Notes under the pieces: generated by a model
The model's input: only the letters and a program-made list of their open reading frames with translations
Told to the model about the DNA's origin: nothing
Database searches by the model: none
Program-made: the position numbers and the translations under genes
Source of the DNA: Spirochaetaceae bacterium
GTDB taxonomy: Bacteria; Spirochaetota; Spirochaetia; SZUA-6; Bin103
NCBI GenBank assembly: GCA_026710565.1
Contig: JAPOQV010000428.1
Span: 1 to 13,433 of the forward strand
Direction of reading: 5' to 3'
DNA: 13,433 bases
Shown: positions 6,893-12,748 of the stretch, in pieces
How the letters are laid out: every line of letters begins with the position of its first letter
Position numbering within the stretch: position 1 is the first letter of the stretch

Positions 6893-8458
6893 TCATCGGT
6901 CGATCGGGTCGAAGAAGGTCATGTCCGCGCCGAGGTCGTCCATCGCGGTGACCGCATCTCCGCGCAGACGCACGCGTATGTCCCCGGCCGGGTTGCGCAT
7001 CGTCATCTCCTGTTCCGCGAGAGGATACGCGATACGGATCGCCCGGTCTGTCGCCGGCGCGGCGAAGAACAGCCAGCCGCCGGTATGGCGTGGTCGATCC
7101 GAGCCGGAGATCTCGATCGCGTCAGGGCTGACCCAGGGCGGGAGACGCACGAACAGCGGTCCGGGGCGTTTCAGCTCGACACTCAGCGCGGGATGCGTGT
7201 AGGGAGACCTGACCCTGATCGCGGGCGTCTCATGGTCGAACAGGAGGTTCACACGGTGTCCGGCCGCGTCGTGGCGCGCCGCCTCGCGGTACACCTCGCA
7301 CAGCGAGCCGACCACGCCGCCCACGATGTCGGAGTTGAACTTGACCTCCGCGACGCCGACCGGGTGGTGTCCGTACGGCGCCGGAAGCCCGAACGATCCG
7401 GCGATCCTGCGGGCGACGTCGCGCGTGCCGTCCGAGCCCTCCGGATTCGGCGGCTCGGGGATGAACGAGACATCCCGCAACTGACAGGGCAGCAGGTGGC
7501 AGCGCAGGATGCGCTCCGCGTCGTGGTAGTACTCGTCGTAGCCCCAACGGCCCAGGATCATGGCCGTTTCGACGATGTCGCCGGTGTTGTTGGCCTCGCC
7601 CCTTCCGTAGTTCCTGCCCGGATTGGTCGTCTCGATCGACCAGCCGATCTGGTCCCGAATGTGCCGCAGGCCGTTGTCGTAGAACGCCTTCACGCGGGCC
7701 AGCAGGGGTGCGTCGCTCGTCAGGTCCGCCAACTGCGCCAGCGATGACACCGTACAGGTGGTCGAGTGCCCGTGCAGGCCATGAGCGTCCTGGTACTCGC
7801 CGTTCTCTGGAAAGAAGTCCGCGACGGCCTTGTCCTTCAGGACGATGGCAAGGTCCAGCGCCGGGCCGTATCCGGTTGTCCGGAAGTACTTCACCAGCGG
7901 GCCGATGGTTCGGCCGAGCCCGTTGAGGAAGCTCGAGGGCTTGAGGATCGACAGCCCGTGCGCGTCCTGCAGGCGCGCATAGTCCCATCCGTCCGACGGG
8001 TCCCAGGTGCGGAAGATCGTGTCAATGGATGCCTCGGCCAGCTCGCGGGCGCGCCCGGAGTCGCGATACCTGGCAAGGGCGTACAGCGCGTGGAACCCCT
8101 CGCGAATCTGGGTCGGCAGGAAGTTGACGAGCGGTCCGCCGATCCGCTGCCGGTTCAGAGGCAGGGGCACAGCCCCCTGGTAGGCGAAGAACGCGGCGCG
8201 GGTGATCGTGTCGACCGCCTGCTCGTCGATGCGGATGCCGAGGGCGTCTTCGGCGTTCAGCAGGGCGTTGAGAAACCGGCCCGGGACCTGCGCCTCCGAG
8301 TGGTGGCAACTGAAGCCCATCCGCGCCTCGGGCAGGGCCAGGATGTCGAAGAACGGGATGTCGTCGTCGTCCGCGTTGAACAGGCGGCACATCGTCTGGC
8401 ATCCCAGGCGGATGGCGCCGACGAGATCGGTGGTGTTTACGTCCTTCAGCTTCGCCAT
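6893..8458 (-). CDS. GH127-like (DUF1680-type) alpha/alpha-barrel protein without the zinc-cysteine site
   Basis: This 521-residue cytosolic protein has no signal peptide. The body is helical, and several features recall GH127 (DUF1680, beta-L-arabinofuranosidase type). IVETAMILG (295-303) followed by YHDAERILRCHLL (311-323) parallels the family's ETCA...YAD..ERAL stretch. The C-terminal part has a beta-sandwich-like PLFVRLPPWV (434-443), which parallels the LRIPGW strand. The expected zinc/nucleophile cysteines are not seen: ETC is E297-T-A299, and the CCPPN site appears as FNSD (374-377). It may be a distant six-hairpin glycosidase, a different lyase/isomerase or an inactive relative. The first codons overlap the aminotransferase gene by 13 nt, implying coupled translation. 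Assignment is by pattern memory, not by a search. Confidence 0.55.
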   Translation of the reverse strand: MAKLKDVNTTDLVGAIRLGCQTMCRLFNADDDDIPFFDILALPEARMGFSCHHSEAQVPGRFLNALLNAEDALGIRIDEQAVDTITRAAFFAYQGAVPLPLNRQRIGGPLVNFLPTQIREGFHALYALARYRDSGRARELAEASIDTIFRTWDPSDGWDYARLQDAHGLSILKPSSFLNGLGRTIGPLVKYFRTTGYGPALDLAIVLKDKAVADFFPENGEYQDAHGLHGHSTTCTVSSLAQLADLTSDAPLLARVKAFYDNGLRHIRDQIGWSIETTNPGRNYGRGEANNTGDIVETAMILGRWGYDEYYHDAERILRCHLLPCQLRDVSFIPEPPNPEGSDGTRDVARRIAGSFGLPAPYGHHPVGVAEVKFNSDIVGGVVGSLCEVYREAARHDAAGHRVNLLFDHETPAIRVRSPYTHPALSVELKRPGPLFVRLPPWVSPDAIEISGSDRPRHTGGWLFFAAPATDRAIRIAYPLAEQEMTMRNPAGDIRVRLRGDAVTAMDDLGADMTFFDPIDR

Positions 8459-9387
8459 GGGCCGTCGCCGTAGTCGATGCGCGTCGCGTGCCAGCCGGCT
8501 TCACGCCGTGACCAATAGGCGTCGGTGAGCCGCGCGGTGACCGGGCCGGGCGTGCCAGCGCCGACGGGATGCTCATCGACCGTCGTCACGGCGATCAGGC
8601 CGCCGGCGGTCGAGGTGACGAACACCTCGTCGGCCGCCCGTACGCGCGCCGGGGCGATGGGCTCGGCCGCGCACGGGATGCCCATCTCCGCGCACAGCTC
8701 CAGCACGGTCCGGCGGGTGATGCCGTCCAGCACGCCGGCGGCCGGCGTCGCCAGCCGGCCCCGTTCCACGATGAACACGTTGAATCCCGGACCCTCGGCG
8801 ATATCGCCGTTGCGGTCCACCACGATCACGGTCTCTGCGCGGGCGTCGTATGCCTCCAGCAGGCCCAGCTCGAAGTCCAGCCAGTGGTAGTGCTTGACGG
8901 TAGAGTCGATCGACTGCGGCGGCACGCGCTCGATGTCGCTGATGTGGGCATGCAGTCCGCGGCGGCGCTGCTCCTCGGGCGCCAACCAGACGTACGGCAG
9001 GCAGAACGCGTAGAACTGGTTCGCGCACCCGCGGATGTCTCGGCTGCCGGCGGGCAGCCGTCCGCGCGTCATCACCATCTGTACGTAGGCATTGCGCAAG
9101 CCCGTGCGGCGAACGCATTCGGCCAGGATCTGGTTGCGCGCCTGCCGGTCGTAGGGACAGTGCATGCGCAGCCGGGCGATGTTGCGCTCGAACCGCCGCT
9201 GATGATCGTCGAGGCGGAAGAACGATCCGCCCCATACCGACACGGTGTCCTGGTTGGCGTCCGAGCGCAGGAACCCCAAGTCCAGGATCGGGATCCTGGC
9301 CTCCCCGATGGGGCAGTAGCGCCCCTCGATGAACGCGACTCCGTTCCCGTACGGCGGCTTCACAGCCGCAGAATAGGTCGCGCGCAA
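8446..9387 (-). CDS. Class IV (branched-chain/D-amino-acid type) aminotransferase
   Basis: This is a PLP-dependent fold-type IV transaminase-like protein. It begins with the family's VAFIEGRYCPIGEARIPILD pattern (17-36). It carries FRLDDHQRRFERNIARL, the likely PLP lysine K165 in STVKHYHW, E198 in EGPGFNVFIV, and the phosphate-binding GITRRTV (222-228). The GFLRSDANQD variant (38-47) suggests a subgroup apart from IlvE. It may be a D-amino acid or broad amine transaminase, or an aminodeoxychorismate-lyase relative. No ATG is available. TTG at 9387 (313 aa) is listed, 9 nt after the YtoQ stop; GTG at 9363 (305 aa) is an alternative that still keeps the fold. Neither has a good SD. The 3' end overlaps the next gene. 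Confidence 0.85.
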   Translation of the reverse strand: MRATYSAAVKPPYGNGVAFIEGRYCPIGEARIPILDLGFLRSDANQDTVSVWGGSFFRLDDHQRRFERNIARLRMHCPYDRQARNQILAECVRRTGLRNAYVQMVMTRGRLPAGSRDIRGCANQFYAFCLPYVWLAPEEQRRRGLHAHISDIERVPPQSIDSTVKHYHWLDFELGLLEAYDARAETVIVVDRNGDIAEGPGFNVFIVERGRLATPAAGVLDGITRRTVLELCAEMGIPCAAEPIAPARVRAADEVFVTSTAGGLIAVTTVDEHPVGAGTPGPVTARLTDAYWSRREAGWHATRIDYGDGPWRS

Positions 9388-9396
9388 CGCCCTCGC

Positions 9397-9846
9397 CTAC
9401 TCGGAGAGCACGTAGCGCAGGATCTGGGCCACCTGCTCCACGGTGGCGGCGACGGCCATCGCCGCGGCGTCCACTTCCTTGAGGGCGTGGGACAGGCCGT
9501 CGTCGTGCAGCGTGATCACCGGCGTGCCGAGCGCCGCCGCGAAGCCGGCGTCGTAGGCCGCGTTCCATTGCCGGTAGTGCTCGCCGAACTTGACCACCAC
9601 GACATCCGCCAGGCGCAGCAGCGTGCGCGTGCGGATGGCGTTGATGCCCGCCCCCTTGTGATCGCGCCAGAACGCCTTGTCCTCTTCCCCGAGGATGCGA
9701 ACCCCGCACTGGTCGCTGGCGTCGTGGTCCGTCACCGGAGCCAGCAGCTCGGCGCGGACCCCGGCTCGCTCGATCGCCGCCGCGAGGTCGCCGCGCCAGT
9801 CGGAGTGGATCTCGCCCGCCAGATAGACTTTCAGAGTGCGCTGCAT
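9397..9846 (-). CDS. ytoQ: YtoQ-family protein (nucleoside 2-deoxyribosyltransferase-like fold)
   Basis: The 149 residues align along their whole length, from memory, with Bacillus subtilis YtoQ (about 148 aa). Shared features are VYLAGEIHSDWR (7-18), DHDASD (40-45), INAIRTRTLLRLADVVV (68-84), FGEHYRQWNAAYDAG (87-101) and HALKEVD (120-126). The fold is related to nucleoside 2-deoxyribosyltransferases, but no reaction is established for the family that I know of. The conserved Asp/Glu-rich loops suggest a nucleotide or ribosyl ligand in the cytosol. It lies 13 nt after the SDR stop and 9 nt before the aminotransferase start, clearly inside the operon. Its placement among amide, amine and keto-acid enzymes is a clue to a metabolic rather than housekeeping role. 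Confidence 0.9.
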   Translation of the reverse strand: MQRTLKVYLAGEIHSDWRGDLAAAIERAGVRAELLAPVTDHDASDQCGVRILGEEDKAFWRDHKGAGINAIRTRTLLRLADVVVVKFGEHYRQWNAAYDAGFAAALGTPVITLHDDGLSHALKEVDAAAMAVAATVEQVAQILRYVLSE

Positions 9847-9859
9847 GGTGCCGGCCCGT

Positions 9860-10654
9860 TCAGATGCGGCAGGTCTGCGCGCCGTCGACGACCACGGACT
9901 CGCCGGTGACGTAGCGCGCCTCGTCCGAGGCCAGGAACAGCGACAGGTGCGCCACGTCCCCCCCCTCGCCCTGCTTGCCGGTCGGGCAGAGACTGTCGCG
10001 GCGCTCCATCATCGCTTCCACGTCGCCGCCATACGCGTCGGTCAGCGCCGCCACCACGAACGGCGTGGCCATCATGCCGGGCAGCACGGCGTTCACGCGG
10101 ATCCCCTTGGCCGCGTACTCCACCGCCACGTCGCGGGTGAAGGCGATCACTCCCGCCTTGGACACCGCGTACGGCAGGGACAGCGCCGGCAGCGTGCGGA
10201 TCGCGTTGATCGAGGAGATGTTGACGATGGCGCCCGAACCCTGCCGCTCCATGTGCGGCACGACCGCCTTGGCCATCAGGAACATGCTCTTCAGGTTGAC
10301 CGCCAGGGTGGTGTCCCACGCCTCCTCGGTCGTCTCCGCCAGCCCGCCCGCGATCTCGATGCCGACGTTGTTGTGCAGGATGTCGATGCGGCCGTAGCGC
10401 TCGATGCACGCCTCGGCGAGGGCGTGGCAGGCCGCCGCGTCGCTGACGTCCGCCTGGCAGGTGGACGTCTCGCCGCCCGCCTCGGCGATCATCCGCCGGG
10501 TCTCCTCGGCAGGGGCGAGGTCGCGGTCGACGAGCAGCACGCGTGCCCCTTCCCGCGCGAACACCAGTGCCGTGGCGCGGCCGTTGCCGATGCCGGGACC
10601 GACCGAGCCGGCCCCGGTGACGATCGCGACCTTGTCCTCAATGCGTCCGGCCAT
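9860..10654 (-). CDS. Short-chain dehydrogenase/reductase (SDR), FabG-like
   Basis: This is a 264-residue classical SDR. The cofactor loop TGAGSVGPGIG (13-23) is the expanded form of TGxxxGxG, a known variant followed by GNGRA. D43 after the second strand favours NAD(H) over NADP(H). NNVG is at 95-98, and the catalytic set is N120, S148, Y162 and K166 (YAVSK). It interconverts an alcohol and a ketone in the cytosol; the substrate cannot be told. It resembles FabG/3-hydroxyacyl or sugar-alcohol dehydrogenases equally. The ATG at 10654 follows the formamidase stop by 10 nt, with only a weak SD, so translation is probably coupled. Confidence 0.94.
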   Translation of the reverse strand: MAGRIEDKVAIVTGAGSVGPGIGNGRATALVFAREGARVLLVDRDLAPAEETRRMIAEAGGETSTCQADVSDAAACHALAEACIERYGRIDILHNNVGIEIAGGLAETTEEAWDTTLAVNLKSMFLMAKAVVPHMERQGSGAIVNISSINAIRTLPALSLPYAVSKAGVIAFTRDVAVEYAAKGIRVNAVLPGMMATPFVVAALTDAYGGDVEAMMERRDSLCPTGKQGEGGDVAHLSLFLASDEARYVTGESVVVDGAQTCRI

Positions 10655-10664
10655 GGGAGCCAGC

Positions 10665-11579
10665 TTAGGCGGTCAGCGCTTCGCGCGGAACCGCGGCCAC
10701 CACCGAGTAGTTGGGGTCGCACACGTTGCCGACCCGCAACTCCAGCACCTGCGTAATCCAGATCAGCGCGTCGGTGGGATCCATGCCGTAGTCGGCCGCC
10801 ACCCACTTGACCAGCTCGGTGGTGGCGATGCGGGTGGCGTCCTCCAGCGGGCGGGCGCTGCCGATCACCATCAGGTGCGTGTCGTTGGTGACGCGCGGCC
10901 AGTCGATGGCCTGCCCCTTGATGACCTCGAAGCGGCACACCAAGTTGACCGGCACCTCGCAGGCGACGCCGCCGATCTCGCCGTGGCCCTGGGTGGCGTG
11001 CCCGTCGCCGCAGAAGAGCAGCCCGCCGTCGTTGCGCACCGGCAGGTGCAGGGTGTTGCCCGCGCAGGTCTCCGGGCAGTCCATGTTGCCGCCGTAGCTC
11101 GCCGGGGTCAGCGCGTTGATCGCTTCCAGCTTCGGCGCGGTGCCGATCGTGCCCATGAACGGCGACAGCGGACGGCTCAGCTTCCCGAACCAGACGCGGC
11201 CATCGCGGATCGGCACCTTGCGCACCACCTCGGGCAGGGCGTCGGTGAGCATGGCGGTCGCGGTGGTGCCGGTCAGCAGGCCGAAACGCGGCACCAGCCC
11301 GGTCATCGCCCAGTCGCGGGTGATCTCGATGTCGTCGATGTGCACCAGCAGGGTGTCGCCCTCCTCCACCCCCTCGACGTAGACCGGCCCGGTCTGCGGA
11401 TTCAGATACGGGTACTCGCACACCTCGGCGTAGTGCTGGGACTCGTCGATCAGGCGGTTCTCGAAGCAGTCCACGCAGTGGATGCGCACCTGCTCTCCGG
11501 GCTGCACGCGCGCGACTACCTCGTGGTCCGCCGAGTAGGTGTAGCGGTAGGAGCCCGGCTGCTGGCGAATGTCGATCAT
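10665..11579 (-). CDS. Acetamidase/formamidase family protein
   Basis: The protein is 304 residues from the ATG at 11579. Family motifs are present throughout: YTYSADHEVVARVQPGE (13-29), N60-P-Q-T-G-P65, GGNMD (163-167) and GDGHATQGHGE (191-201). In the last motif the family usually has QGDGE, so His199 replaces a conserved Asp. The C-terminal half also carries SDP-like metal-site surroundings and DYGMDPTDA. Members cleave short amides to an acid plus ammonia in the cytosol. This is the first gene of the eight-gene minus-strand run, so it may feed nitrogen or remove a formyl or amide group. The start is uncertain: the ATG has no SD, while a GTG at 11597 has GAGG 10 nt upstream but overlaps the divergent leader. 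Confidence 0.9.
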   Translation of the reverse strand: MIDIRQQPGSYRYTYSADHEVVARVQPGEQVRIHCVDCFENRLIDESQHYAEVCEYPYLNPQTGPVYVEGVEEGDTLLVHIDDIEITRDWAMTGLVPRFGLLTGTTATAMLTDALPEVVRKVPIRDGRVWFGKLSRPLSPFMGTIGTAPKLEAINALTPASYGGNMDCPETCAGNTLHLPVRNDGGLLFCGDGHATQGHGEIGGVACEVPVNLVCRFEVIKGQAIDWPRVTNDTHLMVIGSARPLEDATRIATTELVKWVAADYGMDPTDALIWITQVLELRVGNVCDPNYSVVAAVPREALTA

Positions 11580-11659
11580 GGCGAGTGACGGTACCACGGC
11601 TCGAGGCCCTCGCCCCGCAGTCGAAAGCGCGAGCGCCGAATGATGCGTTTCCTCTGTCG
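11580..11659. other. Divergent intergenic region, formamidase operon versus rpn
   Basis: About 80 bp separate the two divergent ATG starts, so it must hold the promoters of the eight-gene operon and probably of the Rpn gene. I see a short palindrome CGAGG-C-CCTCG near 11604-11614 but no convincing -35/-10 pair. Both genes also have in-frame GTG codons inside this region (11597 minus, 11585 plus) that would make the two coding regions overlap. Confidence 0.4.
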
Positions 11660-12640
11660 ATGGCCCCCGAAGTGCACCGGCCGCACGACAAGCTGTTTCG
11701 CACCGTGTTCGGCGACCCGGCGGAGGCGGCCGGCCTTCTGCGCGCCTACCTGCCCGGGCCTCTTGCCGCCGAACTGCAGTGGTCCCGCCTCACCATCCAG
11801 GACGCTACCTTCGTCGACGATCGGTTGCGCGACAGCGAGTCCGATCTGCTCTTCGCGATCGACCGCGCCGCCGGCGACCCGCCCGCATGGCTGTACGTGC
11901 TGCTGGAACACCAGTCGCAGCCTGATCGCTGGATGCCGTTCCGGTTGCTGAAGTACTGCTGTCGCATCTGGGACCGGGACCGCCGGATGCACCCGCGGGA
12001 ACGGGGACTGCGACCGATCATCCCGTTGGTGTTCTACCAGGGCCGCGGCCGCTGGAGGCACGCCACGGAGCTCGCCGAGCTGTTCGCCGCATCGGTGCGG
12101 GAGTGGCCGTGGGTCCCACGTTTCACCCATCTGCTGATCGATCAGTCGTTGATCGTGCCCGGCGAGGTGCGCGGCAGGTTGCCGGGCCGTATCGCTCAGC
12201 TCATGATGATGGCGCCGTTTCGCCACCGGCAGGAGGCGCTGCGGAGGGCCGTGCACCTGCTCGCGGAGTTGCTGCCGACCGGCGATCGGGACGCCGTACG
12301 CACGTTCGTGAGGTACCTGTTGGCGACGCAGGACCGCGACACCGCACTCGCGTTCGGCGAGGCTCTGGCCAAGGCGGTGTCGGGACCGGGAGGAGAGCTG
12401 ATGACCTATGCCGAGGAACTCATCAAGGAAGGCCGCGAGCAGGGGCGGCAGGAAGGCGAGTTGAGCGGACTCAGGGAGGGCGAGCTGAGGGGCCAGGTGG
12501 GCACCATAGAGAAGCTCCTCCTGGCCGGCGTGCAATGGTCGGTCATCGAGTCGGCCATCGGCGTGGACCGCGATGCCCTGCGGGCTCTCAAGCAGCGACT
12601 CGAAGAAGCGGAGCACGGGCGCGAGGACGCCGACCGCTAG
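11660..12640 (+). CDS. Rpn-family PD-(D/E)XK nuclease (YhgA-like, putative recombination-promoting)
   Basis: This 326-residue protein matches the Rpn/transposase_31 family. The start of the domain is HRPHDKLFRTVF (6-17). A PD-(D/E)XK core has D62 in DSESDLLF and E83-H-Q85 in LLEHQS, followed by the family's IIPLVFYQGRG (120-130). The C-terminal tail (about 248-326) is charged, helical and has short Glu-Gly-rich repeats (EGREQG, QEGEL, REGEL), then a small helical domain. Known Rpn proteins are DNA endonucleases, toxic when free; E. coli members also act against phages. I start at the ATG just before the conserved PHDKLF; it has no SD, and an in-frame GTG at 11585 overlaps the divergent operon leader. 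An internal SD-led ATG at 12401 could produce the tail alone. No insertion-sequence ends were seen. Confidence 0.92.
   Translation: MAPEVHRPHDKLFRTVFGDPAEAAGLLRAYLPGPLAAELQWSRLTIQDATFVDDRLRDSESDLLFAIDRAAGDPPAWLYVLLEHQSQPDRWMPFRLLKYCCRIWDRDRRMHPRERGLRPIIPLVFYQGRGRWRHATELAELFAASVREWPWVPRFTHLLIDQSLIVPGEVRGRLPGRIAQLMMMAPFRHRQEALRRAVHLLAELLPTGDRDAVRTFVRYLLATQDRDTALAFGEALAKAVSGPGGELMTYAEELIKEGREQGRQEGELSGLREGELRGQVGTIEKLLLAGVQWSVIESAIGVDRDALRALKQRLEEAEHGREDADR
12389..12395 (+). promoter_or_regulatory. Internal SD inside the Rpn gene
   Basis: GGAGGAG lies 5 nt (7 nt counting from GGAGG) before the in-frame ATG at 12401. It is much stronger than anything ahead of the full-length start, which has no recognisable SD. 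Confidence 0.65.
12401..12640 (+). CDS. Putative intragenic C-terminal Rpn protein (RpnS-like antitoxin candidate)
   Basis: This is an in-frame gene within the gene, giving 79 residues from Met248 of the nuclease to its stop. It contains the Glu/Gly/Arg repeat helix (EGREQG...QEGEL...REGEL) and the terminal helical domain, with no catalytic residues. In E. coli, Rpn genes make a short C-terminal protein from an internal start that binds and blocks the full-length toxic nuclease. The boundary, size and strong SD here match that arrangement. Expression and inhibitory activity are inferred, not shown. Confidence 0.55.
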   Translation: MTYAEELIKEGREQGRQEGELSGLREGELRGQVGTIEKLLLAGVQWSVIESAIGVDRDALRALKQRLEEAEHGREDADR

Positions 12641-12658
12641 GAGCTAGGAGTCGGTCGG
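12630..12658. repeat. Inverted repeat with a tandem 7-mer in its loop, at the rpn stop
   Basis: CCGACCG (12630-12636) and CGGTCGG (12652-12658) form a perfect 7-bp stem. The loop holds two tandem copies of CTAGGAG (12637-12650), the first containing the TAG stop codon. There is no T-tract after it. It may act as a terminator or mRNA 3' structure for the Rpn gene. Confidence 0.4.
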
Positions 12659-12713
12659 ATTTGCCGCGCCAGCGGGAAGGCCGACAGACTCCGACGCGAA
12701 AGGTGGGGATGGG

Positions 12714-12744
12714 CCGAAAGCGGAGCCGTAGGCGACGGTTTCGG
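12714..12744. terminator. Weak inverted repeat between convergent genes
   Basis: CCGAAA (12714-12719) and TTTCGG (12739-12744) surround a small GCC-GTA-GGC hairpin, just beyond the stop of the minus-strand aldolase gene. Read on the minus strand it could end that transcript, but no T-run follows. Confidence 0.2.
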
Positions 12745-12748
12745 GGCG

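Noticed and set aside
5044..6951. Very long plus-strand open frame (635 codons) antisense to the reductase and dioxygenase genes
   Set aside because: It has Arg/His/Ala-rich composition and no recognisable motifs, and it overlaps two well-supported genes. It is a typical GC-rich antisense shadow.
8569..9909. 446-codon plus-strand open frame antisense to the aminotransferase and ytoQ
   Set aside because: It has shadow composition with no family motif, while the opposite strand encodes two clear families.
11580..11659. Specific sigma70-type promoter boxes in the divergent region
   Set aside because: TTCGAC-like and TGGTAC-like hexamers on the minus strand are about 23 nt apart, too far for a standard promoter. 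No better pair was found by eye.
11660..12640. Rpn gene as evidence of an insertion sequence or transposon
   Set aside because: The family is sometimes labelled transposase, but no terminal inverted repeats, target duplications or transposase partner are visible around it.
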